NCBI GenBank assembly: GCA_963753585.1
Contig: CAVWCU010000001.1
Location: 620,001-684,000, forward strand
Length of the DNA: 64,000 bases
Direction: 5' to 3'
Origin: VRUE01 sp963753585
GTDB taxonomy: Bacteria > Actinomycetota > Thermoleophilia > Solirubrobacterales > 70-9
Of this stretch, positions 23,886 to 32,687 are shown piece by piece. The notes under the pieces are model-generated. The model had not been told where the DNA came from, did not search any database, and saw only the letters and a list, made by a program, of their open reading frames with translations. A program made the translations under genes and the position numbers. Position 1 is the first letter of the stretch. Each line of letters starts with the position of its first letter.

Positions 23886-24748
23886 CGCCGGTCCGAGTCC
23901 GGCCGGTCGATGTGCGCAACCCGTTCGGCCCGGTGGCGCGCTTCGGCCACCGCCTCGCGGGTTGCGGCGATCGCCTCCTGCTGGGCCGCGGCGACGCCCT
24001 CGCTCGGCTTGCCGCCGACGATGTCCCGGAAGGCGTTCTTGAAGCGCTCGGTCCGCCGGTCGGGCGGGAAGCGCTCTTCGGCCCGCGCCTGCTTGGCGGG
24101 GTCGCGCTCGCCGTAGCGCCGGCGTGCCCACGGAGAGTCCGGCTTGCCGAGCCGGGAGGCGCCGTAGATCGCGAAGGGGAGGACGAAGAAGCCGATCCAG
24201 CCGTGCATCAGGCGCTGCTTGGCGAAGCAGATCGCCACCAGGGCAAAGAGGAGCAGCACGCCGGCGATGCTGGCGGCGATCTCGCCGGGCGAGCTGGTGT
24301 CGACGTCGAACGGGCTGAAGCCGAGCAGGAGAAGTACCATGCCGGCGGCGGCGATCACGGTCGCGTCGATCGAGCTGCGCCCCTCCTCGGCCCAGTAGAC
24401 GTCGTCGAGGTAGACCCAGAGCGCGAACTCATCGATCGTCAGGCCGGCGCCGACGCCGAAGGCGAAGGCGCAGATCTCGATCCAGGGGCTGGTGCCGAGG
24501 GTGCTGAAGCCGAGCGTGCCGGCGGCCATCATCGTCACGATCCCGAAGACGAGGTGGTGCAGGTGGATGCCGCTCTCGCTGACGACGCTGCCCGGCCACC
24601 AGGGGACCTTGGGGCTGCGCATCAGCCGCGTGCTCATGCGGATGAAGGCGAAGGAGAGGACGAAGCCGGCGAGGACCAGGAAGAGGCCCTGCTCGTCGTG
24701 CTCGACGAGCTGGTTCCAGAAGTCGGTGAAGATCGATGCAGTGCTCAC
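23882..24748 (-). CDS. Conserved integral membrane protein
   Basis: A 288-residue protein with about seven hydrophobic helices in residues 15-205, including GIHLHHLVFGIVTMMAAGTL and DEFALWVYLDDVYWAEEGR. The His/Asp/Glu-rich loops (HLHH, DEF, DDVYWAEE) could bind metal. The cytoplasmic tail is charged (ARRRYGERDPAKQARAEERF). Homologues are annotated only as hypothetical in actinobacteria. GTG 24748 is the start because it overlaps the TGA of the next membrane-protein gene (GTGA); the longer frame runs into that gene. Confidence 0.7.
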   Translation of the reverse strand: MSTASIFTDFWNQLVEHDEQGLFLVLAGFVLSFAFIRMSTRLMRSPKVPWWPGSVVSESGIHLHHLVFGIVTMMAAGTLGFSTLGTSPWIEICAFAFGVGAGLTIDEFALWVYLDDVYWAEEGRSSIDATVIAAAGMVLLLLGFSPFDVDTSSPGEIAASIAGVLLLFALVAICFAKQRLMHGWIGFFVLPFAIYGASRLGKPDSPWARRRYGERDPAKQARAEERFPPDRRTERFKNAFRDIVGGKPSEGVAAAQQEAIAATREAVAEARHRAERVAHIDRPDSDRR

Positions 24749-25491
24749 TGTTCCGGCTTCGAGTGTAGTTCGACTACCGCACCCTCCTTTTCGTGGATCC
24801 GGTCGACTGTGAGCAGCACAGCGGCGACGGCGAAGAACGGGGTGAAAGCGAGGTTGGACAGCACGTCGGCCAGCCACTTCGAGAGCAGCGTCTCGCCGAG
24901 CAGGTCATGGGCGAGCTCGGTGGCGAGGTTGGTGAGGACGTCGCCGACGATCTCGATCGGGATCATCACGGCCGCGATCAGGAGGAACTTGCCGCGCACG
25001 AGCTGGACGCTGCGGGTAAGGGCCGCGCGCACGCCGCGATGCTCGATCTCCACCACCGGAGCCGCGAGGGCGAGCCAGACGAAAGCGAGCATTCCCGGCA
25101 CGAAGAAGAGGACCAGCCCGACGGCAACCGCGACGCCGTAGATCAGGTCGATCGCGATCAGCGGGCCGTAGTTCACCATGCGCGCCGTTTCGCGCAGCGT
25201 CGGTGGCTTGCCGTCGTGGGGGTGGGTCAGCGAGATCGCCACCGCGCCGGTGTAGAAGACCTCGCCGAGCAGTCCGGTCACGGCCAGGGCGATCACGGCC
25301 GCCGCGGCGGCGAAGACCTCGATCAAGCTGTCGACGTCGAAGGAGCCGATCTCGGCGTGCACGGCGATTGCGTGCACGAGTCCGAGCGGTATGAAGACGA
25401 TCAGCGCCAGCGCCAGCAGCGACGGCGCCCACCTGAGGTAGGTGCGGCCGATCCGCAGATAGACAGAGGCCAGCTCGGCGCGGCGGCTCAC
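24745..25491 (-). CDS. Multi-pass membrane protein, glycerophosphodiester-phosphodiesterase-membrane-domain-like
   Basis: A 248-residue membrane protein with about six helices: APSLLALALIVFIPLGLVHA, VFAAAAAVIALAVTGLLGEV, DLIYGVAVAVGLVLFFVPGM and AFTPFFAVAAVLLTVDRIHE. The short motif ALTRSVQLVRGKFLLIAAVM resembles the DUF7847 / GDPD membrane-domain group, whose function is unknown. The gene ends in a four-base overlap with the following membrane-protein gene and is one base downstream of the zinc-ribbon-like gene, forming a small membrane operon. Confidence 0.65.
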   Translation of the reverse strand: MSRRAELASVYLRIGRTYLRWAPSLLALALIVFIPLGLVHAIAVHAEIGSFDVDSLIEVFAAAAAVIALAVTGLLGEVFYTGAVAISLTHPHDGKPPTLRETARMVNYGPLIAIDLIYGVAVAVGLVLFFVPGMLAFVWLALAAPVVEIEHRGVRAALTRSVQLVRGKFLLIAAVMIPIEIVGDVLTNLATELAHDLLGETLLSKWLADVLSNLAFTPFFAVAAVLLTVDRIHEKEGAVVELHSKPEQ

Positions 25492-25492
25492 G

Positions 25493-25825
25493 TCAGCGGC
25501 GCCGGCGCCGGCCGGAGGGGTGGCGACCGCGCTGCTCCAGCTTCGATTGCGCCGACTCTCCAGCCGGCACGCGGCGCGCCTCGCGCAGTTCGGGGATCAG
25601 GATCTCTTCGGCGCAGCGGCGGTGCCAGTGGTGGTGTTCGGTGCCGCCGAGGCGGAAGACGTACTGGACGATGACGTGCTCGCTGCCGATCTCGATCTCG
25701 CCGTGGCAGGAGGGGCAGCGGTAGAGCTTGCGCGAGATGCCGCGGATCACCCAGGCCTCGTCGCCCTCTTCTGTCAGCCCCCGCACGCTCCAGCGCTTGT
25801 CTGGCAGCCCGGCGAGATCCGCCAT
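25493..25825 (-). CDS. Small zinc-ribbon-like protein
   Basis: A 110-residue protein with RCPSCHGEIEIGSEHVIVQY and HHHWHRRCAEEIL, giving a CxxC...H...C set that could bind zinc. It starts MADLAGLPDKRWSVRGLT and ends in a very basic tail (RGRHPSGRRRRR). ATG 25825 has a strong GGAGGT ribosome site six bases upstream, so longer frames are rejected. Function unknown. Confidence 0.65.
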   Translation of the reverse strand: MADLAGLPDKRWSVRGLTEEGDEAWVIRGISRKLYRCPSCHGEIEIGSEHVIVQYVFRLGGTEHHHWHRRCAEEILIPELREARRVPAGESAQSKLEQRGRHPSGRRRRR

Positions 25826-25829
25826 GGTG

Positions 25830-26225
25830 CTACCTCCGAGAGAGCCAGGCGAAACCGGCGGCCATCGCCAGGTTCGAGACCCCGGCGAGGCGCAGGCCCA
25901 GCTTCGCCCCGGGGCGGCTGACGGCCGAGGATTCCGCCCAGAGTGCGTCGGTGGCGATCTCGGTGCCGCGCAGCCAGGCCAGCGCCCACCAGTCGCGCTG
26001 CTCGCCGCGGCGAGCAGCCAGCGCGTGGGCCGCCGCAAAGGTGAGCCAGATAGGGCCGCAGCGACGGAAGAGATGTTCAGCGTCGGGCGACGGGTGCTCG
26101 TGTCCAAGCACCTTCAGGGTCGTCGCCGGGGCAAGGATCGCCGCGCTGCCAAGGACCAGGTCGAAGGCGACCATGTTGCGGTTGGTGAGGCGCAGTGCCT
26201 GTTCGAGCGTCATCGCAGTGCCCAT
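25830..26225 (-). CDS. Small membrane protein of unknown function
   Basis: A protein of up to 131 residues with three likely membrane helices (VAFDLVLGSAAILAPATTL, GPIWLTFAAAHALAARRG, GLRLAGVSNLAMAAGFAWLS). No family is recognised. The start may be ATG 26225 or ATG 26213 (MTLEQAL). It is four bases upstream of the zinc-ribbon-like gene, whose ribosome site lies at its end. Confidence 0.55.
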   Translation of the reverse strand: MGTAMTLEQALRLTNRNMVAFDLVLGSAAILAPATTLKVLGHEHPSPDAEHLFRRCGPIWLTFAAAHALAARRGEQRDWWALAWLRGTEIATDALWAESSAVSRPGAKLGLRLAGVSNLAMAAGFAWLSRR

Positions 26226-26288
26226 CCAACCAGATCCTTCCGACGGCCGCCGGAAGGGAAAGCGTGCGGTCCGGCGAATCTGAGGCCC

Positions 26289-27146
26289 GTGACCAAGACC
26301 GCAACCAAATCAGCAGCGCAGCTCAAGAGCCTCTCCGATTACATCCAGGAGCGTTTCGACGAGTTCTCGCGCTCCCAGAAAGACGTCGCCCGCTACATCG
26401 TCGACCATCTCGACGAGGCGGCCTTCCTCACCGCCGAGGAGCTGGCCCGGAGAGCGAGCACCTCGTCTTCTACGGTCGTGCGCTTCTCCCAGGCCCTCGG
26501 GTTCGAGGGGTATCCGGAGCTTCAGCAGGCGGCCATCGAGGAGTACCGGACGGCCGGAGCGACGACGAGCGGAGCGTCCAGCGCCGGTTCGCTCTTCTCC
26601 TTCGACCACTCCGAGTTGGAGGGGTCGCTGGGCGCCGACTACGCGAACCTCGAGGAAACGGCGCGCAAGCTGACCCGCGAGCAGGTCGACGGTGCGGTCG
26701 CGGCGCTGGCAGAGGCCCAGCGGGTCGTGATCGTCGGCGTCGACCAGATGGCCTTCTTCGCCAGCTACCTCCGGCACACGCTCAGCCTGCTCGACATCAG
26801 GGCCGAAATCGTCGCCAGCACCGGCGGCGAGTCCCTGCAGCGGCTGGGGCGGATAGACGACGAGACGCTGGTCATCATCCTCTCCTCCGGCCGGGCCCAT
26901 CCCCTTCTGCTGCGCGCAATGAAGCTGTCGCTGCACCGCAACGCGCGCACCCTGGCGATCTCCGACGCGTCGATGTCGGAGGTGGGGGAGGACGCCGAGC
27001 TGACGCTCTACTACTCCTCCAACAGCCCCTCCTTCGCCCGTTCCAACACGGCATTGATGGCATTGGTCCAAGCCCTGGCACACGGTCTGTATGCCAGGGA
27101 CGAAGACACTCACAAAGACCGCATCAGGGCCTACAAACTGAAGTAG
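26289..27146 (+). CDS. RpiR family transcriptional regulator with SIS domain
   Basis: A 285-residue regulator. Residues of about 15-90 are the RpiR-type helix-turn-helix (SRSQKDVARYIVDHLDEAAF, then ELARRASTSSSTVVRFSQAL). Residues of about 125-265 are a SIS phosphosugar-binding domain (RVVIVGVDQMAFFASYLRHT and VIILSSGRAHPLLLRAM). Such proteins control carbohydrate or amino-sugar genes in response to phosphosugars. No sugar genes are adjacent; pdxS follows after a palindromic repeat. GTG 26289 is the start. Confidence 0.88.
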   Translation: MTKTATKSAAQLKSLSDYIQERFDEFSRSQKDVARYIVDHLDEAAFLTAEELARRASTSSSTVVRFSQALGFEGYPELQQAAIEEYRTAGATTSGASSAGSLFSFDHSELEGSLGADYANLEETARKLTREQVDGAVAALAEAQRVVIVGVDQMAFFASYLRHTLSLLDIRAEIVASTGGESLQRLGRIDDETLVIILSSGRAHPLLLRAMKLSLHRNARTLAISDASMSEVGEDAELTLYYSSNSPSFARSNTALMALVQALAHGLYARDEDTHKDRIRAYKLK

Positions 27147-27161
27147 CGAGACCTCGTTGGC

Positions 27162-27253
27162 CCGCGGGTCCTGTCGCCGCAGGGGACCCACCACCCCCTC
27201 CGGTCGCTAAAGCGTCCTCGGGGGCGGTTCCCCCTACGACGCCACCCGCGGGA
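27162..27253 (+). repeat. Long hairpin repeat, family A copy 1
   Basis: A ~92-base element downstream of the RpiR gene; related copies are at 29901-30055 and 62522-62610. The pairing runs GCGGGT/ACCCGC, AGGGG/CCCCT, ACCACCCCC/GGGGGCGGT, then CGCT/AGCG around a two-base loop. Stem differences between copies are partly compensatory, implying selection on the fold. It could act as a terminator or processing signal, though no U-tract follows. Confidence 0.7.
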
Positions 27254-27315
27254 TAGGCGGCGCTGGCTGACAGCTTGTATTCGTTGGTTGCGAGCAGGGG
27301 GAACGGGCCGACACG

Positions 27316-27321
27316 TAGTAT
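27316..27321 (+). promoter_or_regulatory. Possible -10 element for pdxS (near-leaderless)
   Basis: TAGTAT lies eight bases before ATG 27330, so transcription would begin at or next to the start codon. No good -35 was found at normal spacing. Leaderless mRNAs are common in actinobacteria. Confidence 0.35.
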
Positions 27322-27329
27322 TGGCATCC

Positions 27330-28209
<880 letters not shown>

Positions 28210-28217
<8 letters not shown>

Positions 28218-28794
28218 GCTGCGCATCGGCGTCCTCGCGATCCAGGGGGGCTTCGAAGCTCATGAGCGTGTGTTTCGGAAGCTGGGCGCCGATGTAACGG
28301 CTGTCAAGGTGCCGGTCGATCTGGAAGGGCTGGACGGGCTGGTGATCCCCGGTGGCGAGAGCACGACCATCTCGAAGGGGATCGAGTCGGCCGGGTTGGT
28401 CGAGCCGATCCGGGCACACCGGGAAGCCGGGAGGACGGTGTTCGGAACCTGCGCTGGGATGATCGTCTGCGATGACGAGCACTTGGGGCTGATCGACGCG
28501 ACGACTGCGCGAAATGCCTTCGGGCGCCAACTGCAGAGCTTCGAGGCGGACCTCGAGCTGACCGGGATCGGCGACGAGCCACTCCGCGCGGTCTTCATCC
28601 GCGCCCCCTGGGTCGAGCGGTGCGGGGCCGGTGTCGAGGTGTTGGCCAGGTACGAGGGCCACCCGGTGGCGATCCGCGAAGGCGCCGTTCTGGCCTGCGC
28701 CTTCCACCCCGAGCTGACCGAGGATCCGCGCCTTCATGCATTGTTCATGGCGATGACGACGAGCGTTCACGAGCGAGAGGAGACAGCGCGGTGA
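28210..28794 (+). CDS. pdxT: Pyridoxal 5'-phosphate synthase, glutaminase subunit
   Basis: A 194-residue class I glutamine amidotransferase that feeds ammonia to PdxS. The PGGEST motif, the nucleophile Cys in GTCAGMIV, and the His-x-Glu pair in CAFHPELTED form the catalytic triad. GTG 28210 overlaps the pdxS end by eight bases, and its TGA overlaps the GTG of the M29 peptidase gene. Confidence 0.96.
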
Positions 28795-29894
28795 GGGACC
28801 CAAGGGCGGAGAATCTGGCGAAGATCCTGGTCGGATACTCGACCAAGGTGGCCGAGGGCGAGGTGGTCTCGATCGACGGCGAGGCCGGCGCCGAGCCGCT
28901 CTTGCGCGCTGTCTACGAGGAGGTGCTGAAGGCCGGCGCCCACCCGATTCTCAACGTCTCCCTCGACGGCCTGGCCTCCGTCTACTACAAGCAGGCCAGC
29001 GACGCGCAGCTGGACTGGATCTCGCCGGTGACGGAGTGGATGGCGGAGAAGGCCGACGTGCGCATCGCCGTCGGCGCCAGCGCCAACACACGCGAGCTCT
29101 CCGCGATTCCGCCGGAGCGCCAGACTCGTCGCCAGACCGCCGTCGGCGACCTGCTGGCGAAGATGATGGACCGCAGCGCAGCGGGCGATTTCCGCTGGTG
29201 CTACACGCTCTACCCGACCAACGCCTACGCCTCGGAGGCCGAGATGAGCCTCGACGACTACGAGGACTTCTACTTCGGCGCCTGCCTCGCTGACGACCCC
29301 GACCCGCTGACCGCCTGGAAGCGCGCCTCGAAGGAGTGCGAACGGCTGGCCGAGTGGATCGAGGGCCACGAGGAGGTGCGGGTCATCGCCCCGGGGACCG
29401 ACATCAAGCTGGGCATCGCCGGACGCAAGTTCATTCCCTGTGTTGGCGACCACAACATGCCCGACGGCGAGTTCTTCACCGGCCCGGTCGAGGACTCGGT
29501 CGAGGGTGAGGTGACCTTCCACCTGCCTGCTGTGATCGGCGGCCGCGAGGTCTCGGGCGTGCGCCTGCGCTTCGAGTCCGGGAAGGTCGTCGACGCGAGC
29601 GCGGAGAGGGGCGAGGAGTTCCTGATCGAGCTGCTCGACACCGACGAGGGCGCTCGCCGCCTCGGCGAGCTCGGCATCGGCACCAACTACGCGATCGACC
29701 GCGGCACCCTCGAGGTCCTGCTCGACGAGAAGATCGGCGGCACCGTCCATATGGCGGTCGGCCGCAGCTACCCGGAGTCCGGCGGCGTCAACGAGTCCGC
29801 CGTCCACACCGACCTGGTCTGCGACCTCCGCCTAGGCGGCAAGCTCGAAGTGGACGGTCAGGTCATGCAGGAAAACGGCAAGTTCGTCGTTTAG
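28791..29894 (+). CDS. M29 family aminopeptidase
   Basis: A 367-residue metallo-aminopeptidase of the AmpS/AmpT (M29) family: ENLAKILVGYSTKVAEGEVV, EVRVIAPGTDIKLGIAGRKF, and a metal site around PDGEFFTGPVEDS and HMAVGRSYPESGG. These enzymes bind two metal ions and release N-terminal residues from peptides. It overlaps pdxT by four bases; the functional link with PLP synthesis is unclear. A family A palindromic repeat begins seven bases after its stop and may end the pdx transcript. Confidence 0.88.
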   Translation: MRDPRAENLAKILVGYSTKVAEGEVVSIDGEAGAEPLLRAVYEEVLKAGAHPILNVSLDGLASVYYKQASDAQLDWISPVTEWMAEKADVRIAVGASANTRELSAIPPERQTRRQTAVGDLLAKMMDRSAAGDFRWCYTLYPTNAYASEAEMSLDDYEDFYFGACLADDPDPLTAWKRASKECERLAEWIEGHEEVRVIAPGTDIKLGIAGRKFIPCVGDHNMPDGEFFTGPVEDSVEGEVTFHLPAVIGGREVSGVRLRFESGKVVDASAERGEEFLIELLDTDEGARRLGELGIGTNYAIDRGTLEVLLDEKIGGTVHMAVGRSYPESGGVNESAVHTDLVCDLRLGGKLEVDGQVMQENGKFVV

Positions 29895-29900
29895 CTCTCC

Positions 29901-30055
29901 GGCCGCGGGTCCTGTCGCTGCAGGGGACCCACCGCCCCTTCCGGTCGCTAAAGCGTCCTCAGGGGCGGTCCCCCCTACAGCGCCACCCGCGGGAGGAGCG
30001 CTTTCGGATCAGCTTCGTCAGCGATAAGCGCCTCTCGCGACAGGACCCGCGGGCC
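29901..30055 (+). repeat. Long hairpin repeat, family A copy 2, with extended inverted end
   Basis: This copy has the best stem: AGGGG/CCCCT, CGCTG/CAGCG and ACCGCCCC/GGGGCGGT all pair. It is longer than the others, because 30037-30055 (GCGACAGGACCCGCGGGCC) is an inverted copy of the left end of copies 1 and 2. It fills most of the gap between the convergent M29 peptidase and membrane-protein genes, where a bidirectional terminator would be expected. Confidence 0.7.
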
Positions 30056-30066
30056 AGGGACGTCAG

Positions 30067-30501
30067 CTACTGGGTCGGCAGCGGCGAGCCGGCGAGGAAG
30101 AAGAACCAGACGGTCAGGCAGAAGGCCGCGAGCAGGACCGAGCCCATCAGGACGGCCTCGACGACCGTGGTCGAGCCGGCCCGGGGGGAGCTGTCGCGCA
30201 TGCTTTTCAGCCAGGGGGCGCGCATCGGGGTGAGCTGGTTGGTGCCCGTGACCTGGATGTAGAGGCGGTTGAGCCGGCCGATCAGCCAGGCCATCAGCAG
30301 GACCGAGACGATGATGCCCGCTGCGACTACGAAGTAGGGCCCTGTGCTTGGGAACTGCGTGTGGGAGACCTTGGACCCGATGTAGATCCAGGTGAGCGGG
30401 ATCGCGGTCCAGATCGAGAGGGCGGCGAGGAGCATCGCGACGAAGATGACGCTGGCGGCCAGTCCCTTGGCCGGCCTGACGCTGTACGAGTCGGTGGCCA
30501 T
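30067..30501 (-). CDS. Small membrane protein of unknown function
   Basis: A 144-residue protein with three clear transmembrane helices: VIFVAMLLAALSIWTAIPLT, GPYFVVAAGIIVSVLLMAWL and LMGSVLLAAFCLTVWFFFLA. The loop RLNRLYIQVTGTNQLTPMRA is the only other conserved-looking feature. No family assigned. It is divergent from the YebC gene with a 23-base gap. Confidence 0.65.
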   Translation of the reverse strand: MATDSYSVRPAKGLAASVIFVAMLLAALSIWTAIPLTWIYIGSKVSHTQFPSTGPYFVVAAGIIVSVLLMAWLIGRLNRLYIQVTGTNQLTPMRAPWLKSMRDSSPRAGSTTVVEAVLMGSVLLAAFCLTVWFFFLAGSPLPTQ

Positions 30502-30524
30502 TGCCGATTCATAGAATGGCAGCT

Positions 30525-31283
30525 ATGTCTGGTCACTCGAAGTGGTCTTCCATTAAGCACAAGAAGGGCGCCGCGGACGCCAAACGCGGAAAGCTCTTCA
30601 CCAAGCTGGCGCGGGCGATCACGGTCGCGGCACGCGACGGCGGCAGCGATCCCGACGGCAACCCGGCGCTGGCGACCGCGGTCCAGAAGGCTCGCGAAGC
30701 CTCGATGCCGAAGGACAATATCCAGCGCGCGATCGACCGCGGAGGGGGCGTCGGCACGGACGCCGCGGCGATCGAGCGGATCCTCTTCGAGGGCTACGGG
30801 CCCGGTGGAGCGGCAATCCTGGTCGAGGCGCTGACCGACAACCGCAACCGCGCCAGCGCCGACGTGCGCCACGCCTTCACCAAGCATCACGGCAGCCTCG
30901 GCGAGCCCGGGTCGGTCGCCTGGATCTTCGAGAAACGCGGCGTGGTCGCGGTCGACGCCGGCCGCTACGGCGAAGAGGATCTGATCGTCGCGATCGACGC
31001 CGGGGCCGAGGACGTGCGCGAGGACGGCGACCGGCTGCGGGTGGTCTGCGAGCCGGGCGACCTCGGCGCGGTGCGCGAGGCGCTCGAGGCGGCCGGGGTA
31101 GAGATCGCCTCGGCCGACGTCGCGATGGAGCCGAAGAGCACGGTCACGGTCAAGGGCACCGACGCGGAATGGCTGCTGCGCCTGGTCGACACGCTCGAGG
31201 AGCACGACGACGTCAACGAGGTCCACGCCAACTTCGACGTGCCTGAGGAGATCATCGAAAAGCTGGCGGCGCAAGCAGCCTAG
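30525..31283 (+). CDS. YebC/PmpR family protein
   Basis: A 252-residue three-domain YebC family protein starting MSGHSKWSSIKHKKGAADAK, with SMPKDNIQRAIDRGGG and EPKSTVTVKG. Family members are DNA-binding regulators in some bacteria, and recent work on YebC-type proteins links some to translation of difficult sequences. The gene sits upstream of ruvCAB, a common actinobacterial arrangement, here separated by a palindromic repeat block. A TAGAAT -10-like hexamer at 30512-30517 places transcription almost at ATG 30525. Upstream in-frame starts are rejected for lack of conservation. Confidence 0.94.
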   Translation: MSGHSKWSSIKHKKGAADAKRGKLFTKLARAITVAARDGGSDPDGNPALATAVQKAREASMPKDNIQRAIDRGGGVGTDAAAIERILFEGYGPGGAAILVEALTDNRNRASADVRHAFTKHHGSLGEPGSVAWIFEKRGVVAVDAGRYGEEDLIVAIDAGAEDVREDGDRLRVVCEPGDLGAVREALEAAGVEIASADVAMEPKSTVTVKGTDAEWLLRLVDTLEEHDDVNEVHANFDVPEEIIEKLAAQAA

Positions 31284-31298
31284 TCGGGAGTCTTGGTG

Positions 31299-31505
31299 GG
31301 GAATGGCGGGTGCCCCTCCCCAAAACGCTCGGCAGGAGCCTCGCTGGAGTGTTTTGGGGAGGGGCACCCGCCATCCCTTTCGAAGCACCACAAGGTTCAA
31401 AAGCTCCACGACTCGAAGCGCCGTCTCGGTCACCCCAAGCTTTTTTTAAAGCTGGGGGACCCTGATATCGGTTTCGTAACCTGGGCGTCACTCGGTGACG
31501 TGTTG
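31299..31505. repeat. Composite palindromic block, family D copy 2
   Basis: The first part (31299-31377) is a large hairpin with ~31-base arms and a loop containing GGCAGGAGCCTCGCTG, the inverted equivalent of 17990-18065. It is followed by an AAGCTTTTTTTAAAGCT segment, and by 31481-31505, which matches 17828-17852 exactly in reverse. The whole block is thus an inverted relative of 17828-18075, placed here between yebC and ruvC. No gene is seen in 31284-31566. Confidence 0.7.
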
Positions 31506-31566
31506 AGAGGCTCCCCCCATCCATACCGCTAGAAGGCATCCGGGGCTACTCCCAGAATCACTTCCC

Positions 31567-32097
31567 ATGCAAGTCGTGATGGGGATCGACCCCGGTGCAG
31601 CCAACCTTGGCTTCGGCGTGGTCAGGATCGAGGGCAGTCGCATGGTCGCGCTCGACGGTGGCGTCGTCGAGACCTCGCCCGAACTGCCGATGGAGCTGCG
31701 CTTGGAGCGCATCCACGGCGCCCTCTCGGAGCTGATCGAGTGGCACGAGCCCAAGGCGATGGCGCTCGAGGACCTCTACTTCGGCAAGAACGTCCACTCG
31801 GCGATGGCCGTCGGCAGGGCCAGTGGGGCGGCGATGCTGGCGGCGGCGCAGCGCGGCGTGCGTTGCTTCACCTACACGCCGCAGGCGATCAAGAAGGCCG
31901 TATGCGGGTCCGGCGCGGCCGGCAAGGAGCAGGTGCAGCGGATGGTCGGCACCCTGCTCGGCTTGCCCGAGCCGCCGACGCCCGACCACGCTGCCGACGC
32001 GCTCGCGGTGGCGATCTGCCACGGCGGCGGCACCGGGCACCAGGCGGCCGTCGCGGCCGCGGGCACCGTGGCGCAGGGCTCGAGGCCGGCGGCATGA
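31567..32097 (+). CDS. ruvC: Crossover junction endodeoxyribonuclease RuvC
   Basis: A 176-residue Holliday-junction resolvase. The acidic active site is visible: Asp in MGIDPGAANLGFG, Glu in MALEDLYFGKN and Asp in PDHAADALAVAICH. It nicks four-way junctions positioned by RuvAB to finish homologous recombination. ATG 31567 is used; ATG 31579 is also possible. The stop overlaps the ruvA start (ATGA), making ruvC-A-B one coupled operon. Confidence 0.96.
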   Translation: MQVVMGIDPGAANLGFGVVRIEGSRMVALDGGVVETSPELPMELRLERIHGALSELIEWHEPKAMALEDLYFGKNVHSAMAVGRASGAAMLAAAQRGVRCFTYTPQAIKKAVCGSGAAGKEQVQRMVGTLLGLPEPPTPDHAADALAVAICHGGGTGHQAAVAAAGTVAQGSRPAA

Positions 32098-32687
32098 TCG
32101 CGGCCGTCCGCGGAGAGGTGATGGTGCGCCGCCCCGACCACGTGGTCATCGACGCCGGCGGCGTCGGCTACCGGCTGGCCGTCTCGGCGGAGACCCTGAA
32201 GGCGGTGCCGGCAACAGGGCGCGAGGCCTTCCTGCATGCCGAGTTGATCTCCCGTGAGGACTCGCTCGCCCTCTTCGGCTTCGCCTCCGAGGAGGAGCGC
32301 GACCTGTTCGGCGAGCTGATCTCCGTCAGCGGCGTCGGGCCCAAGGTGGCCCTCGCCGCGCTCTCCGGCGGGCCCGCACGCGAGCTCCTGCGTGCGATCG
32401 CGGCCGGCGACGCCAAGCGCTTCCAGGCCGTGCCGGGCATCGGCAAGCGGACCTCCGAGCGGATCATCGTCGAGCTGAGAGAGAAGATCGCCGGGGCGCT
32501 GGAGGAAGAGGTGGCACCGGTCGGCGACGGCGAGGACGCCCGTTCCCTTGCCCGCGACGGCCTGGTCAACCTCGGCTACGCGCCACTGGAGGCCGAGCAG
32601 CTGCTCGATGGGATCGACAGCGGCGACGCCGAGGAGCTGATCGCGGCCGCCCTGCGCAAGGCCGGGACCTCACGGAGCAAGGCATGA
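32094..32687 (+). CDS. ruvA: Holliday junction branch migration protein RuvA
   Basis: A 197-residue junction-binding protein. The N-terminal OB fold starts MIAAVRGEVMVR; paired helix-hairpin-helix motifs follow (LISVSGVGPKVALAALSG and FQAVPGIGKRTSERIIVELR); the C-terminal RuvB-binding domain ends LGYAPLEAEQLLDGI...LRKAG. Forms the tetramer that loads RuvB. Overlaps ruvC and ruvB by four bases each. Confidence 0.96.
   Translation: MIAAVRGEVMVRRPDHVVIDAGGVGYRLAVSAETLKAVPATGREAFLHAELISREDSLALFGFASEEERDLFGELISVSGVGPKVALAALSGGPARELLRAIAAGDAKRFQAVPGIGKRTSERIIVELREKIAGALEEEVAPVGDGEDARSLARDGLVNLGYAPLEAEQLLDGIDSGDAEELIAAALRKAGTSRSKA

Noticed and set aside
27162..27253. Simple rho-independent terminator
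   Set aside because: The hairpin is much longer than usual, lacks a U-tract, recurs elsewhere and is read through as coding sequence in pyrKD.
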